A DNA stretch of 13,224 nucleotides from Firmicutes bacterium CAG:95 (lineage in GTDB: Bacteria > Bacillota > Clostridia > Lachnospirales > Lachnospiraceae): assembly GCA_000438155.1 (NCBI GenBank), contig FR902891.1:1-13224 (forward strand). Direction: 5' to 3'. The notes under the pieces are model-generated. The model ran no database searches and was not told where the DNA came from. It saw only the letters and a list, made by a program, of their open reading frames with translations. Shown here piece after piece: positions 1 to 6,415 of the stretch; the stretch's first letter is position 1, and every line of letters starts with the position of its first letter. The position numbers and the translations under genes are program-made.

Positions 1-34
1 GTAAAACTTGAGCTGCGTTAGCAGCGGTTTCTAA
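1..34 (-). terminator. Possible weak terminator after the amino acid permease gene
   Basis: Just past the permease stop codon, positions 12-16 (GCTGC) and 21-25 (GCAGC) can pair around a four-base loop. Read on the minus strand, the hairpin is followed by a modest T-rich tail (TCAAGTTTTAC) at the window edge. The stem is short and the T run imperfect, so this is only a candidate. Confidence 0.35.
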
Positions 35-38
35 GCTT

Positions 39-1217
39 TCATTTCAACGGCAGCATTGCGCCAACCGCAGAGACGATCGTAGAAACCATCATCAGCACCT
101 GAAACGGAACTGTTCCGAAAATACCGCAGATCGGGCTGCTTCCCACCTTTTTCCTCGACTTTCCATAGGTAAGAACCAGCATAATACTTACTAAAACCAC
201 AACACCGCTCATGATTCTTGTAAGCACAATAAAGCTGCTCACTCCGAAAACAGCAAACAAAATACAGGGAACGGTTGCAATCAGCCAGCTTACCCGGTTA
301 CCGGTTCCGACCTGCTCATGCACCACATCCCGGAGTGCCAGTGTGTTTGACCAGAATGTTGTAAGCAGGGCAAACAGGGAAAAGATTCCGGCAAGAATGA
401 GTGCCCATCCTCCGATGCTTTCCCCAAGCTGCATATAAGCAAGCTCTTTATCCACGGCTCCCTTCGTCCCAAGCAGGACGGTCAGCGTTACAACGAGGAC
501 AAAAAGAGAAGACAGGCCAAAGCCTGTGAAGATCGTCTTCCGGATCCTCTTCGAATCACCGTTTAAGCCCTTTACCACCTGAATTACTGCCTGATTTGCA
601 GAGGTTGCAAATACAACCATACTGTAAAGAGCCAGCAGGTTATTGATATGAAAAGGGGCCGTATACAGGGTGTTCCGCGGATGCAGGAATGTTCCCGCGG
701 TCATCACCGCCACGATGACCAGTAAAAGAGCCACCGAATATTTCTGTGCAATTCCCACCGCTTTCATTCCCATAAACACAACACTGCCGGCTATGAGATA
801 ATAAATAAGCTGTGCCGCCCACAGCGGAAGTCCGAACCAGTTCACGAAAATCTGTGCTCCACCGTTGATATTTCCACTGACGCCCACCATAATGGCCAGA
901 CCATAGACCACAAACATGATCCAGCTGAAAATCTTCTTCATCTTTCCATGGAACAGTTCTCCCTCGAAGCTTTTCACAAGCTGGACACCACCATTATTAT
1001 AGGAAAGCTCTGCAATAATCAGATGCAGAATCACATTCACAATATAGGCAAAAGCAACCATCCACACAACATCCCACATGCTGTTCCGGACAGCCAGATA
1101 GGGAACTGCAATAATTCCCGTCCCGATACTGTTTCCCACGATCATGCTGATTGCTTCAAATGTCGTAAGCTGTGCTTCTGAATTCATCTTTTTATTCACG
1201 TCTTTTTCCTTTTTCAT
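39..1217 (-). CDS. Amino acid permease (aromatic amino acid / HAAAP-like, APC superfamily)
   Basis: This 392-residue, very hydrophobic integral membrane protein should carry about eleven membrane helices. The N-terminal region has the glycine-rich helix-1 motif GNSIGTGIIAVPY (residues 28-40), typical of the Trp/Tyr permease and related amino acid/auxin permease families, where it helps form the substrate path. The expected role is proton- or sodium-coupled uptake of an amino acid, possibly aromatic; the substrate cannot be read from the sequence. Length is normal for the family. The ATG at 1217 has only a weak AGAG-type ribosome site. A GTG at codon 7 (position 1199) has a better AAGGA seven bases upstream and may be the true start. 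The gene appears monocistronic; a possible -10 box (TATAAT) lies at 1260-1265 on the minus strand with a poor -35. Confidence 0.85.
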   Translation of the reverse strand: MKKEKDVNKKMNSEAQLTTFEAISMIVGNSIGTGIIAVPYLAVRNSMWDVVWMVAFAYIVNVILHLIIAELSYNNGGVQLVKSFEGELFHGKMKKIFSWIMFVVYGLAIMVGVSGNINGGAQIFVNWFGLPLWAAQLIYYLIAGSVVFMGMKAVGIAQKYSVALLLVIVAVMTAGTFLHPRNTLYTAPFHINNLLALYSMVVFATSANQAVIQVVKGLNGDSKRIRKTIFTGFGLSSLFVLVVTLTVLLGTKGAVDKELAYMQLGESIGGWALILAGIFSLFALLTTFWSNTLALRDVVHEQVGTGNRVSWLIATVPCILFAVFGVSSFIVLTRIMSGVVVLVSIMLVLTYGKSRKKVGSSPICGIFGTVPFQVLMMVSTIVSAVGAMLPLK

Positions 1218-1364
1218 TCATCTCTTTTATTTGCATTTTTACATGACACTACGCTCTTTATTATATTACAATATTCAATTAAATGAAAAGCCTTTCTCAC
1301 ACTTCGTAATTTCTCCTATATAATTGCTTTTGTTACCTTTCTTGTTCATTTCCCCTCTTGTTCG

Positions 1365-1393
1365 TTGCTATAATTTCCCGGAAATGTTATAAT
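1365..1393 (+). promoter_or_regulatory. Sigma-A-type promoter of the small basic ORF
   Basis: TTGCTA (1365-1370) and TATAAT (1388-1393) are separated by exactly 17 bp, with an extended -10 TG at 1385-1386. The transcript would start about 35 bases before the ATG at 1435. The match is close to consensus and faces the small ORF. Confidence 0.7.
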
Positions 1394-1434
1394 GAGGTAC
1401 AAATTTTCAAGCAGATTTACAGGGGGATCGTTTT

Positions 1435-1617
1435 ATGGGGTTAATAGATCGTGAATACATGTATGAAGATAAAGCAGATAGCAAAAAGAAAAAAGTGAAA
1501 CATATGAGTAAAAAAGAACGCTCAAATGAACTATGGCGTTTGTATGGTAAAAAGCACAAAACCATATTTGACAAATTAAAGATTCGGAAATTGGAAAATT
1601 TGAATCGTCTAAGTTAG
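1435..1617 (+). CDS. Small basic hypothetical protein (60 aa)
   Basis: This short plus-strand ORF is probably real. It has a near-consensus extended -10 promoter, an AGGGGG ribosome site eight bases before its ATG, and a strong terminator about 60 bases after its stop. The product is highly charged, with many lysines and arginines (a KKKK run near residues 17-20). It has no signal peptide, membrane span or cysteine. It starts with a compact acidic/aromatic stretch (DREYMYED) followed by a basic helical tail, which would suit a nucleic-acid- or ribosome-associated protein, but this is only a guess. I do not recognise the family. It is the only convincing plus-strand gene in the window and stands alone between the divergent permease and convergent hcp genes. 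Confidence 0.6.
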   Translation: MGLIDREYMYEDKADSKKKKVKHMSKKERSNELWRLYGKKHKTIFDKLKIRKLENLNRLS

Positions 1618-1673
1618 TAATAATTTGAAAACGCACTTATATATGTTTATTATTGAAATATTATAATGCAGGT

Positions 1674-1712
1674 AAGAAACGGTATACTTTTATCTATACC
1701 GTTTCTTTTATT
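1674..1712 (+). terminator. Intrinsic terminator after the small basic ORF, between convergent genes
   Basis: A perfect 12-bp stem (1675-1686 with 1695-1706, arms AGAAACGGTATA and TATACCGTTTCT) with an 8-base loop is followed on the plus strand by TTTATTTAT. One further A-T pair extends it. It lies between the convergent small ORF and hcp, so it may also help stop hcp transcripts, although the minus-strand T tail is poor. Confidence 0.85.
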
Positions 1713-1727
1713 TATCTGTAAAAATAA

Positions 1728-3293
1728 TTATTGGAGAATCTGCTTCAAGTCTTCCTCCGGCGTGGTGATCGGCGCAATTCCATAATTTTCTACAAGGTAG
1801 TTGAGTACATTAGTTGAGATAAATGCCGGCAGGGTAGGACCGAGACGGATGTTTTTGATCCCCAGATACAGCAGCGTCAACAGAATACACACTGCTTTCT
1901 GCTCGTACCAGGAAAGCACCATGGACAACGGCAGCTCATTCACACTACAGCCAAATGCATCGGCAAGCGCAAGAGCAATCTGGATGGCACTATACGCATC
2001 ATTGCATTGTCCGATATCCATTAGCCTAGGCAGCCCTTCAATTGTTCCAAGATCCAGGTCATTGAAACGATATTTGCCACAGGCAAGGGTCAGCACCACG
2101 GTGTCCGGAGGCGTCAGCTTTACAAACTCCGTATAGTAGTTACGACCGGGACGTGCTCCATCACAGCCGCCAACCAGAAAGAAATGCCGGATCTTGCCGT
2201 TCTTTACCGCCTCAATAACCTGATCAGCCACGCCAAGCACGGTTCCATGTGCAAATCCGGTCGTGACTGTGCTGCCACCGTTGATACCGGTAAATGCCTT
2301 GTCCTCCGGATATCCACCAAGCTCCAACGCTTTTTCAATGACCGGGGTAAAATCCTTATCCTCCCCAATATGGATCATCTCTGGATAAGATACCACCGCT
2401 GTTGTGAATACACGGTCCGCATAGTTTTTCTTCGGCGGCATAAGACAGTTGGTTGTAAACAGCACCGGAGCGGGAATATCCAAAAATTCCTTCTGCTGGT
2501 TCTGCCATGCCGTACCGAAGTTTCCCTTCAGATGGGAGTATTTTTTCAGCTCCGGATAGCCATGTGCAGGAAGCATTTCACCGTGAGTATAGATATTGAT
2601 CCCCTTGCCCTCGGTCTGCTCTAAAAGGAGCTTCAGATCGTGCAAATCATGACCGGAAATAACGATAAACGGTCCCTTTTCCACGGTCAACGGAACCGTG
2701 ACCGGTACGGGTGTCCCATAGCTTTCGGTGTTCGCCTTATCCAGAAGTGCCATGCATTTCAAATTTTTCTCTCCTACCTCCATGACAACAGGTAAAAGCT
2801 GATCCATCCCCCAGTCCTCTCCTACTACATAGAGGGCTCTTGCAAAGAACCGGTTCACTTCTTCGTCCGTATAGCCCAGTACCAGTGAATGATGCGTATA
2901 AGCAGCCATGCCGCGCACACCGAAAAGAATGAGGGATTTGAGGCTTCGGATATCCTCCTGTGCATTCCAGACATTCTCCATAGAGTAATCATCACCCTGT
3001 CCGCAAAGCCTTTCCGTCTCCTTATGCACCTGAGCAATCCGTTTGCGCAGAGTCTTTTCATTGAAATCCACATTGGTAACTGTCGCAAACAGCCCTTCAA
3101 TCATCATCCGCCATGTATCCGTACCTACCTCCGGTGCCTCATGGATTCCACGCGCCAAAGCCACCAGTGCACCAGTCAGTTCATCCTGAAGCTTCGCCAC
3201 ATCCGCAGTCTTTCCACATACACCTGCAGCTCCCGTACAGCCGCCGCATCCTGCCGTCTGCTCACACTGATAGCAAAACATCTTATTATCCAT
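1728..3293 (-). CDS. hcp: Hydroxylamine reductase / hybrid cluster protein Hcp
   Basis: This 521-residue protein carries all the metal ligands of the hybrid cluster family. An N-terminal Cys set (C7, C10, C19, C26) should bind the cubane Fe-S cluster. H215, E239, C283, C377 (the persulfide-type Cys in GGCDG), C405, C430, E464 and K466 match the hybrid 4Fe-2S-2O cluster ligands. Their spacing is almost identical to that in the Desulfovibrio vulgaris protein (24, 44, 28 and 25 residues between successive matched ligands). Family members reduce hydroxylamine in vitro and are now linked to nitric oxide reduction and S-nitrosylation in the cytosol of anaerobes. The start has an excellent AGGAGG at about nine bases. 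No Hcr-type reductase partner gene lies beside it, so its electron donor must come from elsewhere. It appears monocistronic. Confidence 0.96.
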   Translation of the reverse strand: MDNKMFCYQCEQTAGCGGCTGAAGVCGKTADVAKLQDELTGALVALARGIHEAPEVGTDTWRMMIEGLFATVTNVDFNEKTLRKRIAQVHKETERLCGQGDDYSMENVWNAQEDIRSLKSLILFGVRGMAAYTHHSLVLGYTDEEVNRFFARALYVVGEDWGMDQLLPVVMEVGEKNLKCMALLDKANTESYGTPVPVTVPLTVEKGPFIVISGHDLHDLKLLLEQTEGKGINIYTHGEMLPAHGYPELKKYSHLKGNFGTAWQNQQKEFLDIPAPVLFTTNCLMPPKKNYADRVFTTAVVSYPEMIHIGEDKDFTPVIEKALELGGYPEDKAFTGINGGSTVTTGFAHGTVLGVADQVIEAVKNGKIRHFFLVGGCDGARPGRNYYTEFVKLTPPDTVVLTLACGKYRFNDLDLGTIEGLPRLMDIGQCNDAYSAIQIALALADAFGCSVNELPLSMVLSWYEQKAVCILLTLLYLGIKNIRLGPTLPAFISTNVLNYLVENYGIAPITTPEEDLKQILQ

Positions 3294-3385
3294 TGTTTTT
3301 CCTCCTAATTTTCTTTTCTCACAATATTGTTTCCCCGTATTTGCGGACTTATTATGAGATTATTAAAAAAGCAGAAAGAAACTAA

Positions 3386-3514
3386 ATCCGTGCGTTAGAG
3401 GATGCAGAGAATGCTGGTAACACTCCTTATCATGCCATTTTCTCTTCGCTCTATCAGTCGGTTCAATCGGTGTACAAATGGATAAATGATCTTGTGGTAA
3501 TTAAGCAGGTGTAA
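3386..3514 (+). pseudogene. Short coding remnant without a start codon (C-terminal fragment, family unknown)
   Basis: Between hcp and the TOPRIM-like gene, the plus strand holds an open frame of 42 codons running from a TAA at 3383-3385 to a TAA at 3512-3514. It has no usable start codon. The translation looks protein-like rather than random: an acidic start (ALEDAENAGN), an aromatic middle (YHAIFSSLYQSVQSVYKW) and a hydrophobic end (INDLVVIKQV). It could be the surviving tail of a gene deleted when this region was rearranged. I do not recognise the family, and chance openness over 129 bases cannot be excluded. Confidence 0.35.
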
Positions 3515-3521
3515 AGCGTCA

Positions 3522-3561
3522 AAAGGAAGAGCAGTTTCTTTAGAGAATCTTCTCTTCCTTT
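3522..3561 (-). terminator. Intrinsic terminator after the ATPase/TOPRIM pair
   Basis: Arms AAAGGAAGAG (3522-3531) and CTCTTCCTTT (3552-3561) pair perfectly over 10 bp. A nested small hairpin (TTCT/AGAA) sits in the 20-base loop. On the minus strand the hairpin begins about 20 bases after the TOPRIM gene stop and ends in TTTT. On the plus strand it could also serve the coding remnant. Confidence 0.6.
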
Positions 3562-3581
3562 CAGTAGATGTTCATATTTAA

Positions 3582-4118
3582 TTATTTAAGAAGTTCGTCC
3601 AGATAATGCTCGTCTTTATTATGGGAACCATTATGCTTGTGGTATTTTTTGATACAGTCTACAAGAAGTTTTGGATTTTCCCCGAAATATTCCGTGTAGA
3701 AGGCCGTACTGTTATCATAGCTTCTTTTTCCGAGGTATATATGTTCTTTGGCAAAGGTTTTTGCCTTCATCGAAGATTTTAGTTTTTCGAAGTCTTGTTC
3801 AAGGTTTTCAGCCAGAATAAAAAGCATTTCTAACTCTGGCTTTGTGCAATATTTATCCACGGAAAGTATTTTGTCTTTATACTCCGATGGAATGACAAGC
3901 TTATCACTTTGCTTATCACCGATTCTGAGGATCCGTACCTGACCTGGATAGATATTCAATTCCGTTTTTACCTGTCCGGAGCTCTTTATTTGCCTTGCGT
4001 GGTAAGGTGTTAATCCGAGCAGATCATCTTCAGTAAATTTTAGAAGATCATTTTCAAGAAGAATTTTTATGATTTCTTTCTCGTTTGGACCTTCGCACAT
4101 GATCAGGAGTTTTTCCAT
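3582..4118 (-). CDS. TOPRIM-like protein, RloB/AriB-type partner of the upstream ATPase
   Basis: This 178-residue soluble protein begins with LLIMCEGPNEKEI: a beta strand, then Glu9-Gly10, as in TOPRIM nuclease/primase folds. A second hydrophobic strand ends in an acidic turn (RILRIGDKQSD, D68 and D72). A later segment (YCTKPELEMLFI, residues 90-101) resembles the conserved Pro-Glu-helix stretch of RloB/DUF4276-like proteins. The pattern suggests a metal-dependent nuclease-type effector, but catalysis is inferred, not shown. Its ATG overlaps the end of the ATPase gene by 16 bases and has its own GGAG site (GGAGTTGAAAGT before ATG), implying coupled translation. Such ATPase plus TOPRIM pairs occur in phage defence (OLD/Gabija, PARIS AriA-AriB, RloA-RloB). 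At 178 residues it is shorter than AriB proteins, so a RloB-like or separate subfamily is more likely. Confidence 0.65.
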   Translation of the reverse strand: MEKLLIMCEGPNEKEIIKILLENDLLKFTEDDLLGLTPYHARQIKSSGQVKTELNIYPGQVRILRIGDKQSDKLVIPSEYKDKILSVDKYCTKPELEMLFILAENLEQDFEKLKSSMKAKTFAKEHIYLGKRSYDNSTAFYTEYFGENPKLLVDCIKKYHKHNGSHNKDEHYLDELLK

Positions 4119-5233
4119 ACTTTCAACTCCTTTTTAAGCTGCATCAGTTCATCGTAATTGACAGCGGTTCGGAATACGTTATTATAAAACTGCCTGCTTT
4201 TTAGCAATTCCGATCTGATATTGAATCCATCGTACATATTGGTAAGATAAACCTTATCGTTGGACTTGGCAATATAGATATTATCCTGCCGGTTAAAAAG
4301 ATCCAAAAGCTCGCAATAGTGTGTCGTGAAGATAAGTGTTGCATTATTTCTGTTAACGTTTTTGTCCTTATAGAGACTGATCATGTTCTCGACCAGCGTT
4401 TTGTGAAAATGATTTTCGATCTCATCAATAATTAAATCGAATCCCTGCTGGAGAGATGCAGCCATCAAAATATATAGAAGCATCCCTTTGGTAGTGCCGC
4501 TTGACAGCATATAAATCAGTTCCTTGTCAGAAACAGTTCTTGTTTCGTTGCAGAAAGAAAGTTTAAAGTTGTGATCATCCAGCATTTGAAGATCGTGGAT
4601 GTTTTCGTCAAATATGGAGATAACCTTTACTAAAAGCGCCGGGCGAATATGGTAATCTTTCAGGGTTGCAAAGATGAGCCGATAGGTGTCGGCACCATTT
4701 CCAAAACTGTCAAAATAAACTGCCCTTGTTTCTTTCTTTTTTAAAACAAAGAAAAGAATGGAGGTATCTTCGGGAAGTTCACCGGTTATTTCTACATCAA
4801 CAAAATCTTCGTCATTATAGAGAGCCTTTACTTTGCTCTTATAGTATTTCTTTTTGCGAAGTCGCTGTTTCATAAAAATCGCCTTGGAAGCAATACTGTC
4901 TGCGTTTTTTAAAATGGTTTCATAGCGGTAAATAAATCCATCGTGATAAAAATCTATGCATAATTCAACATTTTCATAGCTGTATGGCTTCCCATCCAGG
5001 CGGAAATCACCCAGAATAGAATAGCATGCATCAAGAAGTTCAACTGCGGTGGTTTTCCCGGAAGCATTTTTTCCGATAAAGGCCATTGTATTATAAACGT
5101 GAAGGTCATCCGCAATCTCTTGCAGCTCGTATTCTTTATCTTCAGCAGTCTTTTTGGACTTCGAAACAAAATCTATCTCGAAAGAGTCATTACAATTTTT
5201 AAAGTTATTTGCAATTACATGCAAAAGTTTCAT
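4103..5233 (-). CDS. AAA15/ABC-type ATPase (RloA/AriA-like, COG1106-like)
   Basis: This 376-residue ATPase has a Walker A motif GKNASGKT (residues 54-61) after an N-terminal strand that begins MKLLHVIANNFKN, typical of SMC/OLD-like ATPases. A signature-like SSGTTKG (244-250), a Walker B LIIDE (267-271) followed by ENHFH, and an H-loop TTH (303-305) complete the site. The region between residues 62 and 240 would hold the short coiled or helical insert of this class. It is much shorter than RecF/SMC and OLD proteins and has no fused TOPRIM; that function is supplied by the overlapping downstream gene. The start has AAAGGAGGG about seven bases upstream and a near-consensus promoter. The likely role is ATP-dependent sensing or control of the partner effector, as in abortive-infection systems; the trigger is unknown. 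Other names used for such proteins are AAA family ATPase and ATP/GTP phosphatase. Confidence 0.8.
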   Translation of the reverse strand: MKLLHVIANNFKNCNDSFEIDFVSKSKKTAEDKEYELQEIADDLHVYNTMAFIGKNASGKTTAVELLDACYSILGDFRLDGKPYSYENVELCIDFYHDGFIYRYETILKNADSIASKAIFMKQRLRKKKYYKSKVKALYNDEDFVDVEITGELPEDTSILFFVLKKKETRAVYFDSFGNGADTYRLIFATLKDYHIRPALLVKVISIFDENIHDLQMLDDHNFKLSFCNETRTVSDKELIYMLSSGTTKGMLLYILMAASLQQGFDLIIDEIENHFHKTLVENMISLYKDKNVNRNNATLIFTTHYCELLDLFNRQDNIYIAKSNDKVYLTNMYDGFNIRSELLKSRQFYNNVFRTAVNYDELMQLKKELKVWKNS

Positions 5234-5257
5234 GGTATATGCCCTCCTTTATCACTT

Positions 5258-5286
5258 ATTATAACAGCAAATCTAACTTTAAACAA
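5258..5286 (-). promoter_or_regulatory. Sigma-A-type promoter of the ATPase/TOPRIM operon
   Basis: Read on the minus strand, TTGTTT (5286-5281) and TATAAT (5263-5258) are 17 bp apart with an extended -10 TG. The leader to the ATG at 5233 would be only about 20 bases and contains the AAAGGAGGG ribosome site. This suggests steady expression with no long leader control. Confidence 0.75.
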
Positions 5287-5400
5287 GAAAGATGTTTAAA
5301 ATTCATTTTAAACTTCAAAACACTCATTTTGCAGATGATATGATGTGGATTCTGTTTTACATCAGTTTTTATACAAGATATCCAAATCGCTGGGCTTTAC

Positions 5401-5505
5401 CAATCACGTGCTCTAGAGACCGCACAAGATCCGGGGGATCTTGGTCTTGCGCCGACCGGAGCGGAGCGGAGATACGAACCCGGGTTCGTATCATCCGCGC
5501 CCGCT
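5401..5505. repeat. G+C-rich cluster of palindromes and inverted repeats beside tRNA-Arg
   Basis: About 100 bases, much richer in G+C than the flanks, contain four perfect palindromic units in series. They are CACGTG (5405-5410), CTCTAGAG (5411-5418), CAAGATCC/GGATCTTG around a GGG loop (5425-5443), and a perfect 22-bp palindrome (5471-5492, half-site GATACGAACCC). The last is enclosed by a further GCGGA/TCCGC pair (5466-5470 with 5494-5498). GGAGCGGAGCGGAG is a small tandem repeat between them. No plausible protein is encoded. It could be a structured non-coding RNA, a dispersed repeat, or a degraded tRNA-proximal element. Confidence 0.55.
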
Positions 5506-5513
5506 TCTAAAAC

Positions 5514-5545
5514 AAAAAAAGAGATGCTTCTGCATCTCCTTTTTG
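5514..5545 (-). terminator. Intrinsic terminator of the tRNA-Arg gene
   Basis: GAGATGC (5521-5527) and GCATCTC (5532-5538) form a perfect 7-bp stem with a four-base loop. On the minus strand a run of seven T follows directly (complement of 5514-5520), 16 bases after the tRNA 3' end. The opposite side also has CTTTTTG, so it can act in both directions. Confidence 0.9.
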
Positions 5546-5553
5546 TTTTACAG

Positions 5554-5627
5554 CGTGCGCTAGAGGATTCGAACCCCCGACCTTTTGGTCCGTAGCCAAA
5601 CGCTCTATCCAGCTGAGCTAAGCGCAC
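5554..5627 (-). tRNA. tRNA-Arg (anticodon ACG)
   Basis: The minus strand from 5627 to 5554 folds as a 74-base tRNA. It has a 7-bp acceptor stem (GTGCGCT with AGCGCAC), a D arm with AGCTCAGCTGGATAGAGC, an anticodon stem TTTGG/CCAAA around loop CTACGGA (anticodon ACG), and a T arm with GGGTTCGAATCC. The discriminator base is G, and CCA is not encoded. ACG is normally edited to ICG and reads CGU, CGC and CGA. The gene has its own promoter and terminator. tRNA genes are common integration sites, and the neighbouring defence-like pair and palindromes fit that pattern. Confidence 0.97.
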
Positions 5628-5660
5628 ATTTCTTCGTTGTTATATCCGACAACAAATAAT

Positions 5661-5689
5661 ATTTTATTATATGAAACAAATTTTGTCAA
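5661..5689 (-). promoter_or_regulatory. Promoter of tRNA-Arg
   Basis: Minus-strand TTGACA (5689-5684, perfect consensus) and TAAAAT (5666-5661) are 17 bp apart, about 33 bases upstream of the tRNA 5' end. A 10-bp palindrome GTTTCGAAAC (5692-5701) abuts the -35 box. The strength fits a stable RNA gene. Confidence 0.8.
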
Positions 5690-5700
5690 GCGTTTCGAAA

Positions 5701-5753
5701 CATTTTCAAAATATTTTTATGAATTATTTTTGTAATCATTTTCAAAATATTTT
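5701..5753. repeat. Pair of 17-bp A+T-rich direct repeats
   Basis: CATTTTCAAAATATTTT occurs exactly at 5701-5717 and again at 5737-5753, a 36-bp period. It lies in the very A+T-rich gap between the cytidylate-kinase-like gene and the tRNA promoter. Each copy contains the palindrome AAAATATTTT. They may be an upstream activating (UP-like) region for the tRNA promoter or a protein site. No terminator hairpin for the upstream operon is visible in this gap. Confidence 0.5.
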
Positions 5754-5782
5754 CCAGATTTTTCAAATTTATTTAGCTTTAT

Positions 5783-6394
5783 TTATCCCTGAACGACATC
5801 GAAACCAAATTTGTTCTTTGCTGCATCCTGAATCAGAGCCGCCACCTGCTCTACGGTATAGCTTCCGGTATTAATACACAGATCACTGTCCAAGGTTGCA
5901 TTCTGGTAACCCGGAATATATCTCTTGTGATAGCTCTCTCTTGCCTTGTCTACCGCAGAAATCGTTTTAACTGCTTCCTTCTCGGTCATGCCAAGCCGTT
6001 CCACACAGTTCTTCAGACGTACCTCATAGGGAGCATAAAGATATACCTTAAGAAGATTCTTCTCATTGCGGAGACAGTAACCACCACAGCGGCCTACGAT
6101 AATGCAGGATTCCTTCTTGGCAAAATCCTGAATAATGCTCTGCTGCACCTTAAAAAGCTCGTCCTTCACTGCCGGAACACCAAGTCCTAACGGGTACATC
6201 CGGTAAGAAAACCTGGAGCTGATACCCTCCTCTTCATCACTGATCTGACGAATGGAAGCATTCATACGCTTTGCCGTTTCATCTACAATATCTCTGTCCA
6301 GGAATTCAATGTGAAGCTGTTCTGCCAGTTCCTGTGCAATTGATCTTCCCATAGAAGCAAACTGTCGGGAAATGGTAATTGCATATTTTTCCAT
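5783..6394 (-). CDS. Cytidylate-kinase-like family protein (P-loop nucleotide kinase fold)
   Basis: This 203-residue protein opens with AITISRQFASMGRSIAQELAEQL, matching the start of the cytidylate kinase-like family, in which a phosphate-binding loop follows the ITISR strand. The usual glycine-rich loop (GSGGREI-like) is ASMGRSI here, so two glycines are replaced and kinase activity is uncertain. FLDRDIVDE (about residues 31-39), a mid-protein strand IIVGRCGGYCL and the lid-like DKARESYHKRY also fit the family. True CMP kinase is usually another protein (Cmk), so the substrate is unknown. The gene starts 21 bases after the ABC ATPase stop with a strong AGGAGG site, so it is the last gene of the transport operon. 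This link to an amino acid importer is unexplained. Confidence 0.75.
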   Translation of the reverse strand: MEKYAITISRQFASMGRSIAQELAEQLHIEFLDRDIVDETAKRMNASIRQISDEEEGISSRFSYRMYPLGLGVPAVKDELFKVQQSIIQDFAKKESCIIVGRCGGYCLRNEKNLLKVYLYAPYEVRLKNCVERLGMTEKEAVKTISAVDKARESYHKRYIPGYQNATLDSDLCINTGSYTVEQVAALIQDAAKNKFGFDVVQG

Positions 6395-6415
6395 TTTTGT
6401 CCTCCTGCTTTGCCC

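Noticed and set aside
2184..2624. 146-codon open frame on the plus strand within hcp
   Set aside because: The opposite strand carries all Hcp metal ligands at exact family spacing, so this is a shadow.
3321..3330. ACAATATTGT palindrome upstream of hcp as a possible Rex or similar redox operator
   Set aside because: Only 10 bp, with half-sites in the opposite order to the usual TTGT-N8-ACAA Rex site. Too weak to call.
5461..5500. Second, degraded tRNA in the palindromic block (GGGTTCG resembles a T arm)
   Set aside because: No acceptor, D or anticodon stems can be matched around it, and the 22-bp palindrome explains the GGGTTCG by symmetry.
5397..5627. 76-codon open frame on the minus strand across the tRNA
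   Set aside because: It reads through tRNA-Arg, its terminator and the palindromes; tRNA sequence explains the apparent protein.
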